Origin: Saprospiraceae bacterium
GTDB lineage: Bacteria; Bacteroidota; Bacteroidia; Chitinophagales; Saprospiraceae
Reading direction: 5' to 3'
NCBI GenBank assembly: GCA_026983735.1
Contig: JALSTN010000197.1
Span: forward strand, 1 to 47,917
DNA length: 47,917 nt
Shown: in pieces, positions 35,301 through 43,516 of the stretch
Numbering within the stretch: position 1 is the stretch's first letter
Layout of the letters: the number at the start of each line of letters is the position of its first letter
Notes under the pieces: generated by a model
Database searches by the model: none
What the model was told of the DNA's origin: nothing
Seen by the model: only the letters and a program-made list of their open reading frames with translations
Program-made: the position numbers and the translations under genes

Positions 35301-37931
35301 CCATTTTTGGATATGTGTGGTATTAATTTTTGATAAAATGGTCAGAGTGCTGCTTGCTTTTAGTCCATTATCTTCACTTATATCACCTAAGAGTCCAATC
35401 GCTAAATCAATCTGGAGACCAATTTTTCCGTTATCACTAACCAGTTTAGGGTCTTTGATTGAAACGGGGAGACCGGAAACAAATTTCGGAGGACTATTCA
35501 AACCCGCTGTGAATGCCTTAACTTGAAGATAGGGCTGTTGATTACTCAAATGAAGGTCTTCAAAAGACATGGCTTGAAAATTCAAGCTAAGATTTTGGAC
35601 CTTAGGAGAAGAAATGTCCAAATGACCATATAGATGTGCATCTGCCTTAATGTTATTAGTTTTACTATATTTAACAGAAATACTAGACGTATTATCTAGG
35701 TTAAACTTGGCCAACCACATAGGAACTTCAAGATTATCTATTTGCGTGACCTGAAAGGTATAGTTCCCACTATTGACATCAAGGAATGCAGTATATTGAA
35801 GAGGAGTTTCAGAGACTGGCAGCTTAATATCCCCGCCAAACCCTGATTTAGTCAAACTATTATACTTAAAAGTAGCAAAGAGTTGTTTGATGGAATAGGC
35901 CCAACCTCCCAAATTTCCATTATTGATAGACAATACATTATCTACCATAATATTGGCGGTTACTCCTTTGCTATCAAGGATTACATCCTTAGATTTCACT
36001 TTTGAAATACCCATAAATTCTGGTAGTTCAACGGATAATTCGGGTATAAACACACCTCTCCAATACAAATTGGAAGATGCATCTGTATAATTCTTGGGAA
36101 GCCCTTTGGGATTCTCAAGATCGGAGTGATCATAAATTGCCTTAGATGGGAAAAAACTAAAATCTTGAATCCCTTTAATGCTAAATGGAGTAAGCTGAAC
36201 ATCAGCCATCCATTCACTCCAATCTATTAGGGTCGTCCGCAAGGTTGCAGTAGCAGGTTTAGAAGGAGTTGCAGCATTATGAACTAATGACTGAGGCAGC
36301 GTATAAACGGCATCTAAATGCATTTCCTGAAACCCGTTTTTATCTATAGAGATAAAAGTGCCTGAACCATTATTGTATTTTAATAATTTTAATCCGGAAG
36401 AGAGAAGATCTACATCTTCTGATAAAAAGAGTTTACCTTCTCCACATAATCCATCCTTACTTATACATATTCCTGAACCACTCAATGCAATAATATCGGG
36501 ATGTTCTCCAGGTAAGTCAAAAGAAACAGCTGCATCTATTGCAGCATTTTTTGGGGTAATATACAGGCCTGTAATGGCAACTATATGCTCCCCCGCACCT
36601 TGATCCATACCGATCGGGAGATCATAATTCAACGAGCTTTGATTGATACGGCTTAATAATTTATTTTTATTTTGTATGAAATAGTTGTCTAGTTGTTGGG
36701 CTTTGTCTTTATTCAAAGGTGCAGTTTTGACTTCCGGCACCTCAAAGACAGGTAAAAAAGATGCGTTATCTGCTAGGACACCCCGAAGCGAACCATTGAT
36801 AATTTGATCTTGGATATTTAATTGAATTTGTGTAAAAGAGACATTTACGCGTATATGACTACCCAACCACGGGAGGTTTACACTTCCACTACCTGAAAAC
36901 TTCCAATTAGGAGCGGAAGGCTGAACCACAATTTCATCCACTTTGAGAGTGAAACCATTCACGGTATAGCTTGAACCCTTAGATATCTGATAGTTCTTCT
37001 TGATCTCCCCGCTCACTTCTGTATTACAGGAACAATGTTTAAAAGGGGGGAGGGCTTGTGGCATAATTACCGATCCTTGGAAATTAGTTTTCTCCTTTAC
37101 GACAAAGCTACATACCTCGCTAAATCCATTATTTCGATACAGCTTTTTCCCCATTGGATCAATGGATTGTACTCTAAAGGCATATTCTTTGCCTTTTTCC
37201 AGAGGTGCATCGGAGAAGCTATAGACATAAGCATTGCCTTGAATTACTTTTTCAAATAGGGGAGGCTCAACAAGGGCTTCCATTGCTTCCTCCGGAGACT
37301 GTCCTTTGAGTACTTCTGTCAGTTGAAGCAAATATTGGGTACCTGGGAGCGCACCAGCGCTAATAGACCAAGAAAATAGAATGTTTTGAGGATCCGAAAC
37401 CTCGATTTGGGTTCCGCATAAAGGAGTAATTATTTCTGCCGGATGTATATGTTCTATCCTTAAATCCGGACTGCACCCCAACGGTGCTTCTTGACTCAGT
37501 GGAAGATCAGAATTCCAATCAAAAGCCTGAAGGCAAATTTTATAATTTCCTTCAGGTAATCCACTGGCTTGTATTAACTCCTGGCGGGTTATACCGGTGA
37601 GATTGACATCCTCAAAATCAAGGATTCCCTGCAGGTCCCCACCAAATAATTGTAGTACTCCATGAGATTGGATTGTAAAGGGAGTAGCAGGCTTGTAGTC
37701 AGACTTCGTAATGGCTTCGAGTCCATTGTCACTTGTGAGAGCGCCATGCATATAGAATTCTATATTCTTATCTGTAGTATTATTGATTATTATGACGACT
37801 TTATTATCAAACTGGAGGTAATCCTCAAAATAGGGAGAAAAAGGAGGTTGTACTACTATGTTAATAGATAATTGGCTCCAGGTAGTTACTGATAAAAAGA
37901 AGAAAGGCAAGAAAAGGCTTAGTATTCTCAT
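32325..37931 (-). CDS. Giant exported TANFOR-like protein
   Basis: This 1868-aa protein has a signal peptide (1-19, ending TWSQ). The N-domain (about 20-160: VVQPPFSPYFEDYLQFDNKVV, HGVLQLFGGD, GLPEGNYKICLQAFDW, APLGCSPDLRI) matches my memory of the TANFOR domain, common in large Bacteroidota proteins. An FnIII-like unit follows (about 165-290). Then come about 1000 residues of beta-rich, Gly/Asn-rich sequence, and a Lys-rich C-terminal third ending in FSPK. No sorting domain is seen. It overlaps the previous gene by ATGA and is followed by the FnIII gene. A cell-surface scaffold or adhesin role is inferred. The exact family needs a profile search. Confidence 0.7.
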   Translation of the reverse strand: MRILSLFLPFFFLSVTTWSQLSINIVVQPPFSPYFEDYLQFDNKVVIIINNTTDKNIEFYMHGALTSDNGLEAITKSDYKPATPFTIQSHGVLQLFGGDLQGILDFEDVNLTGITRQELIQASGLPEGNYKICLQAFDWNSDLPLSQEAPLGCSPDLRIEHIHPAEIITPLCGTQIEVSDPQNILFSWSISAGALPGTQYLLQLTEVLKGQSPEEAMEALVEPPLFEKVIQGNAYVYSFSDAPLEKGKEYAFRVQSIDPMGKKLYRNNGFSEVCSFVVKEKTNFQGSVIMPQALPPFKHCSCNTEVSGEIKKNYQISKGSSYTVNGFTLKVDEIVVQPSAPNWKFSGSGSVNLPWLGSHIRVNVSFTQIQLNIQDQIINGSLRGVLADNASFLPVFEVPEVKTAPLNKDKAQQLDNYFIQNKNKLLSRINQSSLNYDLPIGMDQGAGEHIVAITGLYITPKNAAIDAAVSFDLPGEHPDIIALSGSGICISKDGLCGEGKLFLSEDVDLLSSGLKLLKYNNGSGTFISIDKNGFQEMHLDAVYTLPQSLVHNAATPSKPATATLRTTLIDWSEWMADVQLTPFSIKGIQDFSFFPSKAIYDHSDLENPKGLPKNYTDASSNLYWRGVFIPELSVELPEFMGISKVKSKDVILDSKGVTANIMVDNVLSINNGNLGGWAYSIKQLFATFKYNSLTKSGFGGDIKLPVSETPLQYTAFLDVNSGNYTFQVTQIDNLEVPMWLAKFNLDNTSSISVKYSKTNNIKADAHLYGHLDISSPKVQNLSLNFQAMSFEDLHLSNQQPYLQVKAFTAGLNSPPKFVSGLPVSIKDPKLVSDNGKIGLQIDLAIGLLGDISEDNGLKASSTLTILSKINTTHIQKWTFDKVKVKKVSVAGSVGPLDLNGNIEFYESKKLGKGISGELEAKIADLITINALALFGSNNNTSYWMVDGLLGLPGPGIQLGTTPFYIKGFGGGAYYNLSRKPIPNANELSNYKNKNASTIDLFDFRKGSIGFSASTIIGLADGYSLNLMGKLGMEFGSGYTVRKISMDAELGIITKHNSTKDALITAMSNTELDFGRKIFHSANSVNIDYKPVLDGHVSFDMLFSYGNSTNWHFAIGDPMNKKPNISILPDILTAKGKMYFVMGTDISTSLPSIAVPGYPTSSPTNLEAMKKGSGIAFGASLNMNFDKTFAIFYLKTYAGIGFDINLTHQDIRCSNHGNSPIGVNGWYAQGQAYLYGGIDFGLEVDVWFYEGRVSAGKADIAAILEAKLPHPNWFKGTLQAHYSVLGGLISGRMNFSFELGEKCIPIKEEFNPFAALPIIDDSNPRKNMTNKVDIMIMPQVTFNYPVDRKISIQDEEGKYHSFYIQLDEFKLLKGANTQATRTDAKWGSDNRAARLDYDFALRPNSKYKMIIKVSAWKIINGRKVKLVYKRKAVKEKLVITFTTGDCVADIAKHILYTYPISKQRYFLKGESNDGFVLLTKSIGCITSDKHYNYYGIYINMSNVREQHLVYLSMKNNKLVYDIPQDLQNNTLYWLKMIKRRKQTKKKGSGLISKKKEVSNLEKYKSNRFITSDNRVEYSRLKINYGYIRNGDVPLFDMVFKTSEYNTFRQKISGSPRDPSSSASFGIVVNHYPINEGFDVLEGKGHILYKHRNAQFPDPDYYVFPLVRTWLKTDRNAYFSYLTKVYNRAHHVYGDARPIRTETDGKRIGYYPPTRPNFLDGFDPPLNLADLLKAISTPSNTKNGDTRFAGFDYGSFQRGYATSFQIVYGVPFEVLNDWYSIESNAQSNYILHFIFPYYSSHKDDFKNYLFFSNRYKYLWWPHQFARKGNWKMNMEYRRPDLWQYNGGGRLTKLLDVSTPKGTYYKVFSPK

Positions 37932-39652
37932 CTTTTTTTATGTTTATTGGTAGTAAAGTTATACGTATAGCTCAATCTTAAATTTGACTCACTAAAGGAT
38001 CTGGAAACTTGGTCATTTTTTGATAAATTAATCATATGGTAGACCAACAGTCGGAAACTGTGGCTAGAATAAGGAGACCATTGAGTTTGAAAAGAAATGC
38101 GTTTAGTGGAGCCATTGGAAGTTTCTTCAAATGAGTTAATATTATAATTGAGATTTGCGTTAAAGAAGAGATGTTTAGATTTATAGTTTTTAGTTAATCC
38201 GAGTAAAACACCATTGGATAGCGTCTTTCCTAAGGATAATTCTGATTGGGTTCTATTTAAACCAGCTACAACGGACAGGCCATTAGGTCCAAGGTTCAAA
38301 TTGTAATTCAGATTTATCGTTTTGCTCTTTATAGAAGTATACTTTACTGTGTATTTATTTTTGTCGTCGAGTGTCTGGTCAGAATAGACCACTGAAATGC
38401 TATGATTAAAAACACCCGTTCTAAAAAGTAAATTGGGATTAATAACCAGACTTTTGGTGATGTTATTTAGTCTTATGGTATCAGAAATTTTAATTTTGGT
38501 TCCGACCTGCGTAAGACCATAATTAGCGTATTGTGCATTGACGTTAATATGCCTATTGAATCTAAGGTTTAGGTTAGAAGAGAAGATCTTGCGTTGTGTA
38601 GTACTTGTTTTTGTAAGGTTAATATTATTATTTTCCAAACCAAATCTACCGGAGAGATTTAATTGACCCTTCCAGATTCCTAAGGACATTCCTAGGCTTT
38701 TTTGTTCAACATCAGACCGAAAGTAATAGCTTCCCTGGGACACATAGCCCGGTTCGATGTGTTTATAATTTACATCTACTCCAAAACTTCGAATATTCAG
38801 GGCAATTTTTCCTTCTCCAGCCAAGTTCACTTGAGTAGATATATTAGGAGTAAGAATGGATTGTACAAAGGTTGGAATATTCGCCGAATCAATTGGGAGT
38901 GCATTTGCTCTTAAGTCTCTAGTTAATCCGGAAATACCTAGGTCAATTTGTGCACTGAAGTACTTGATAAATCCCACTCTTGCTTTTAGCCCAAGAACTG
39001 CATTTTCGGAGGGTTTTAAATAGGTCTCTCTAGGTGTAGTAGGAATAGAATGTAGATCGTCCTTGGCTTTGAAATAGATTAAATCCAAATAGGTCTTAGC
39101 ATTTCCTATTCCTATTTTTGCAGCCCAACCATTCCTTGAAAAGGCGGGATTGAAACCTAGAATCTTTTTAGAAGTGTCTACAGGTATTGATTTAAGAAAT
39201 CTTCCTTTGACAAAACCCAATCGAAAAATCCCAAGCCGACCATCCACTCCAGCACCTAAGAACCGATGTCCACCTAGCGAGTATTTGGACCAATTCATAG
39301 ATCTATATCCCAAATGAAACTGGATTGTTTTGTAACGGGGACTTACTCCAAACTGGTTAAATGGTTGTCTAAATGTACGCCCATAATTAGATAGTATAAA
39401 TGAAAAGGGAAGGTCGATGCCATAAAGACTGAGCACAGGATTCCCTGCAATACTATACCCAAAGGGAGGTCGTCGAGCATTTATACCTCGAATGGAATTT
39501 AAATCACTCGTTAGTGTAATACTCCCTTTTAATTGGACATTCTTATTTTGTGCATTTAAATCAATATTGCATGTACCTGACAGAAGGTAGAATATTGCCC
39601 AGATACGATAGTCCAAAAGCGACGTAAATATGGATGACATGAATCGTTTCAT
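37928..39652 (-). CDS. Probable outer-membrane beta-barrel protein of the surface operon
   Basis: This 574-aa protein has an N-terminal signal-like segment (hydrophobic about 15-30, cut near NAQ). The sequence then alternates short beta strands and turns through the whole length, such as YSLGGHRFLGAGVDG, RLGIFRLGFVKG, SFGVDVNYKHIEPGYVSQG and LSLNLRFNRHINVNAQY, up to a final LRLSYTYNF strand. A short basic tail, TTNKHKKR, follows, which is unusual for a barrel C-terminus. It could be a channel, a T9SS or SusC-unrelated anchor, or a partner for the giant protein that starts inside its stop codon (ATGA overlap). No family name is recognised with certainty. Confidence 0.6.
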   Translation of the reverse strand: MKRFMSSIFTSLLDYRIWAIFYLLSGTCNIDLNAQNKNVQLKGSITLTSDLNSIRGINARRPPFGYSIAGNPVLSLYGIDLPFSFILSNYGRTFRQPFNQFGVSPRYKTIQFHLGYRSMNWSKYSLGGHRFLGAGVDGRLGIFRLGFVKGRFLKSIPVDTSKKILGFNPAFSRNGWAAKIGIGNAKTYLDLIYFKAKDDLHSIPTTPRETYLKPSENAVLGLKARVGFIKYFSAQIDLGISGLTRDLRANALPIDSANIPTFVQSILTPNISTQVNLAGEGKIALNIRSFGVDVNYKHIEPGYVSQGSYYFRSDVEQKSLGMSLGIWKGQLNLSGRFGLENNNINLTKTSTTQRKIFSSNLNLRFNRHINVNAQYANYGLTQVGTKIKISDTIRLNNITKSLVINPNLLFRTGVFNHSISVVYSDQTLDDKNKYTVKYTSIKSKTINLNYNLNLGPNGLSVVAGLNRTQSELSLGKTLSNGVLLGLTKNYKSKHLFFNANLNYNINSFEETSNGSTKRISFQTQWSPYSSHSFRLLVYHMINLSKNDQVSRSFSESNLRLSYTYNFTTNKHKKR

Positions 39653-39673
39653 GTTGTAAAACTCGAAAGAATC

Positions 39674-39706
39674 TACTAACTAAACAAGCTAAACTTAATA
39701 CCTAAC
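39674..39706. promoter_or_regulatory. Cluster of TACTAAC / CTAAAC words upstream of the surface genes
   Basis: Plus-strand words: TACTAAC (39674-39680), CTAAAC (39680-39685), CTAAAC (39689-39694) and CCTAAC (39701-39706), in the 81-bp gap between the LytTR gene and the barrel gene. TACTAAC also occurs in the array before the gene at 47559. Candidate LytTR-binding site. Confidence 0.35.
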
Positions 39707-39733
39707 ATTATAGATGTATAAGTGCCGTCTATT

Positions 39734-40447
39734 CTATCGTAATCTACATATTAAGTCTTCTTTTCTAGAGCGAGAAACATTTAGAAGAGTCCCGTTTTCC
39801 AATACCACATAACCACCATCTCCTTTAACATATTTTGATATGGCATCCAAATACACGATATAAGAGTGATGAATGCGAACAAAAGGAAGTGCTCTTAGCT
39901 GAATTTCGATTTCTTTTAAACTTTTGGCACATAATATGGTTTTTCTATTTTTAGTAAATATTCTGACGTAATTTCCATCCGCTTCTATATAAAGTATATC
40001 TTTCATCATTAACATTTCAAATCCAGACATACATGGAATAGCAATTTTTTGAATACGCGATACCAAGGGGTGTTGATTGTTTACCTTTATTGAGGTGGAC
40101 ACCTTTTTTAAACGTCCCAATGTGGCTAACAAATCAGTTTTCCCTATAGGCTTTAGTAAATAATCAAAAGCATTCAATTTAAATGCCCTTATTGCATATT
40201 CATCGTATGCCGTAGTAAACACTATATGACAACTATTACAGTCAATAGCGTTTACAAATTCAAGCCCATTCAATTCTGGCATTTCGATATCGATAAATAA
40301 TATATCAAAATCCAACTGTTCAATAACTTTTAATGCATCTAATGGATTGTAAAATACACGAGTTACCTTGACATCTGAGTATTTCTCTAGCAAAATGGAC
40401 AGGGATTCTGTACAGTGTACCTCGTCGTCTATGATTATAGCCTTCAT
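39734..40447 (-). CDS. LytTR-family response regulator (first pair)
   Basis: This 237-aa regulator has an N-terminal receiver domain (1-120) with the acidic pair in IIIDDE, phospho-acceptor Asp53 in FIDIEMPELNG, and FTTAYDEYAI. The Lys switch lies in YLLKPIG. The C-terminal LytTR DNA-binding domain (about 140-237) carries MLMMKDILYIEADGNYVRIF and VRIHHSYIVYLDAISKYVKG, ending in NVSRSRKEDLI. It starts 24 bases after its kinase, and lies 81 bases before the barrel gene. The kinase should phosphorylate Asp53 and so allow binding to repeats such as those at 39674-39706. Self-regulation and control of the surface operon are inferred from position. Confidence 0.93.
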   Translation of the reverse strand: MKAIIIDDEVHCTESLSILLEKYSDVKVTRVFYNPLDALKVIEQLDFDILFIDIEMPELNGLEFVNAIDCNSCHIVFTTAYDEYAIRAFKLNAFDYLLKPIGKTDLLATLGRLKKVSTSIKVNNQHPLVSRIQKIAIPCMSGFEMLMMKDILYIEADGNYVRIFTKNRKTILCAKSLKEIEIQLRALPFVRIHHSYIVYLDAISKYVKGDGGYVVLENGTLLNVSRSRKEDLICRLR

Positions 40448-40471
40448 AATAAAGATGTTTTATTTTATGAA

Positions 40472-42673
40472 TTAACTAAGCTTGGTAACTTGGTTTGAAA
40501 CTTTTCCAATTGGCTTTAGAAACTTCTCCAATCGGATAATTACTTTTGTGCCACATGCTACTTTGTCTGTAATTAAATCGATAATTTCCAAAGTGGCATT
40601 TGTATTGTACATTTGATTAATATAGTATATGCGATCTTTGGTAATATTCGTTGACATAGATTTTTTTGTGCCTTGTTTTAGTTGCTTTTTAAGACGAGAC
40701 ATTGCCCTTCCTATTCCATTGTCTTCAATAATAAAAGTCAGCATACTATCCTCTTCTATTACATTAAGATGAAGCATTCCTCCACCTTTTTTGGGCATTA
40801 ATCCATGCCATATTGAATTCTCAATAAAGGGTTGAAGAAGGGAGGGAGGAATAAGCAGGGTTAAACTGTCAGATACTATCTGAATTGTAATTTCAAAGTT
40901 AAAACGGTTATGAAATCTAATTTTTTCCAGATCCAAATACAGTTGAATTGTATCTAACTCTTCTGATAATGGGACAAGATTGCATGCAGAATTTTGAAGA
41001 ACGGATCGCATTAATTTTGAAAATTTAGTGAGGTATTCAGAAGCATTTTCTACTTGTTCTTTTAATATAAAATTGTTAATACTGCTCAATGAATTAAATA
41101 TAAAATGTGGATTCATTTGATAGCGCAATGATTTCATTTCAAGTTCTACAAGTTGTAGATAGTGTTCCTTTTCTTGTTTTATTTTTCTGAACTTATTATA
41201 TCTATACAACAGATAACCTATTACGCTAAACAGAAAAATTCCTGCAAGTACATTTCTTATAAATGAGGCATGCAAATAAAATGGCCGTTCATAAAAGGCT
41301 TTCAATATCTGTCCATTGCGCCATGCTAACCCCTCTAAAGATGCGGCAAACTCAATGGTGTTGTGACCGTAACTCAAGTCTTCAACTGGTATTTCCCGTT
41401 CGGGTGAAGGTTTTGACCAATTCCCCTTATTCAGCTTCCATCTGTATAGCCATTTTTCATTAGGTTTGGGATTAGCTATTCCTATTTGGATAGAAGAAGA
41501 TGATGATTCGGCATTAAACTCTAAAGATTGTGTATTCAAGAAACTACTCGTCCCCTCCTTTGTCTTTACTCCCATAAATATGGGTTTTGTATTTGATCTG
41601 GAGTTTGGAGAAACGATGGGAGTTTTTGATTTTAGTAATGCATTATAGGCAGCAATCCAAAGGCAGCCATTTCGACCTACTAACGTTTGTTGAATCCAAC
41701 CGATCTTTTTTAATTCTAACGCTTCCAGTAAAATTAATTTCTTCTTTTTTATGTCTAGCTTGCCCCATCCAAGATCACTTGTATAATATATTTTATTTTT
41801 ATCAATAGGTACTATGCTCATAACCCCATTGCCTTTATATGGGTGACTTGGATCATGCTGATATAAAAATTCCGACCACTCTTTGCTCATTATATCATAT
41901 TTTAAAATCCCTCCAGATGACATTCCGGCCATCCATAATATATAATGGTCATCCAAATATATGTCCCATACTACAAAGTAGTGCCATTGAGGATTAATAG
42001 AGTGCCATTTATTAATATTTTTGAGTGGTAAGTAGGCCTTTGTTGTCAAATCAAATAACTTCAATCCATAAGAAGTCCCTAACCACAGTTGGTTAGCGTA
42101 GGGGTCTTTAACTATTTTGTATACTATATACCTCACGTCCGGTGTGTTGGGCGGAATATCCAGTATAGGGTAATGGTGATAGGTCTTATTAATTTTTGAA
42201 TAGGAGGCTAATCCATATGTGATCCCAAACCATATACGATCTTTTGTCTCATAATAGGATGTAAAGAATGTTTTGTTTAAAAATGTGTTGATCGTATCCT
42301 GTAATAGATGACGTGCAAAGTGGTTTGTTTTTAAATCGATCTCTCCAAATCCACCTCGAAATGTAAAAATTATATGTCCATTTCTTAATTGATAAATCCT
42401 ACTAATATCATTAAAAGGTAATAGAATACTATCTTTTAATTGATTTGTGTAGTTTTGAAAATTAAATCCGTCATACATAAATAGTCCGGCCGATCTTGTA
42501 CCAATCCATATTCTACCTTCTTCATCCTCAAATACTGCATTTAGATCAGTTAATCCTTCTACGTCAGCACCGATCCGAACGAATTTTGCACTATCAGCGC
42601 TCACTTGACCTGAAGTGGTGTTTATTGAGATACAGGCCCAACATCCAATGAGAAAAACTATTACCCTACACAT
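40472..42673 (-). CDS. Propeller-sensor LytS-like histidine kinase (first pair)
   Basis: This 733-aa membrane kinase has a signal peptide (1-22, ending SGQ). Beta-propeller repeats (about 30-370) carry marks such as DEEGRIWIGTRSAGLFMYDG and KDPYANQLWLGTSYGLKLFD. A Y_Y_Y-like domain (about 385-465) ends FEAKYERP-like, and one membrane helix follows (about 475-491). Then a coiled linker leads to the His_kinase core with QMNPHFIFNSLSSINNF (phospho-His523) and HATPase motifs with PFIENSIWHGL and IIEDNGIGRA. The propeller is shorter than in many relatives. In this class the sensor faces the periplasm and reads an unknown extracellular or envelope ligand. Its partner regulator follows by 24 bases. 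Confidence 0.9.
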   Translation of the reverse strand: MCRVIVFLIGCWACISINTTSGQVSADSAKFVRIGADVEGLTDLNAVFEDEEGRIWIGTRSAGLFMYDGFNFQNYTNQLKDSILLPFNDISRIYQLRNGHIIFTFRGGFGEIDLKTNHFARHLLQDTINTFLNKTFFTSYYETKDRIWFGITYGLASYSKINKTYHHYPILDIPPNTPDVRYIVYKIVKDPYANQLWLGTSYGLKLFDLTTKAYLPLKNINKWHSINPQWHYFVVWDIYLDDHYILWMAGMSSGGILKYDIMSKEWSEFLYQHDPSHPYKGNGVMSIVPIDKNKIYYTSDLGWGKLDIKKKKLILLEALELKKIGWIQQTLVGRNGCLWIAAYNALLKSKTPIVSPNSRSNTKPIFMGVKTKEGTSSFLNTQSLEFNAESSSSSIQIGIANPKPNEKWLYRWKLNKGNWSKPSPEREIPVEDLSYGHNTIEFAASLEGLAWRNGQILKAFYERPFYLHASFIRNVLAGIFLFSVIGYLLYRYNKFRKIKQEKEHYLQLVELEMKSLRYQMNPHFIFNSLSSINNFILKEQVENASEYLTKFSKLMRSVLQNSACNLVPLSEELDTIQLYLDLEKIRFHNRFNFEITIQIVSDSLTLLIPPSLLQPFIENSIWHGLMPKKGGGMLHLNVIEEDSMLTFIIEDNGIGRAMSRLKKQLKQGTKKSMSTNITKDRIYYINQMYNTNATLEIIDLITDKVACGTKVIIRLEKFLKPIGKVSNQVTKLS

Positions 42674-43516
42674 ATCATCGGCAAAATACGGTTTTTCTTT
42701 AATTCTAAAGGCATCTTATTATTCACTTCCCTTGGATAAATGTATATCTGGTAGCAAATGCAGGATAACTTACTTGGCAATGCTGTTCTGTCAAGTAGTG
42801 TAACCTGCATCATCTCAAATAAAATAGAGTATACCCTCTTGTCCCAACATTCCCTAAGTAGTTTTACACTTGAATCAATAGGACATCAATTTAGGGTGAA
42901 TGTAACTAGCACTAGAAAGTACAATCACTAAATAGCTATATGAAAAATTATTCTATCTTGTAGTAAAAGAAATGAGATATTAAATAACACAACGGAAGAA
43001 GGGTTGGCACTCATTCGAGACTTTTACAATACTTTTATCCGTAATGTTGCTATTTGTCGTAAATCTTCTGGCCTTGCTTATTTAAATGAGGTTTTGCAAG
43101 GGCGTTTCAAATTTATTTGAACCATAAAAAGAGCAGCTACTTTAGGGATAAAATATTATCGTCATGAAAGTGCCAGAGATAAAAATCGGACATAAAATAA
43201 ATTCTAAAAGGATAACTAACTCCCCCAGCTTCCCGCTGCTTAAACAGGGTTTTCATAGCAATCCAGGTCAAATGCTATACCCATAAGCTATCTTTTCACC
43301 GTTGTTGAGAAGAAGCAGGAGATCGAAGCAGATTGGACGATTATTGGTTTTAGAATGGTAAGGAATGGAGACTCATGAAGCAAGGAGCATATCCTACTCA
43401 AACGTTCTTAATAATACCTCATAGGTACTCAATACTCATTTCGTACAACTGATTTACTGGATATTTTCATACATTGTGATTTGTTTTAATTTTGTGTTTA
43501 ACAAAACCTTCTTTCA
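42674..43516. other. Gap between two divergent kinase genes, with gene-fragment-like frames
   Basis: No intact gene. Two open fragments without start codons are visible: one at about 42971-43122 ending in GLAYLNEVLQGRFKFI and stop, and one at about 43259-43378 including FTVVEKKQEIEADW. They may be remnants of a lost gene. A reversed copy of the GTTTAA repeat lies between them. Confidence 0.35.
43221..43249 (-). repeat. Interspersed GTTTAA-CAGCGG repeat, copy 3
   Basis: On the minus strand it begins CCTGTTTAAGCAGCGGGAAG and then CTGGGGG. It aligns with copy 1 at 1942-1968 across the whole length, with one inserted G and three or four changes. Confidence 0.45.
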
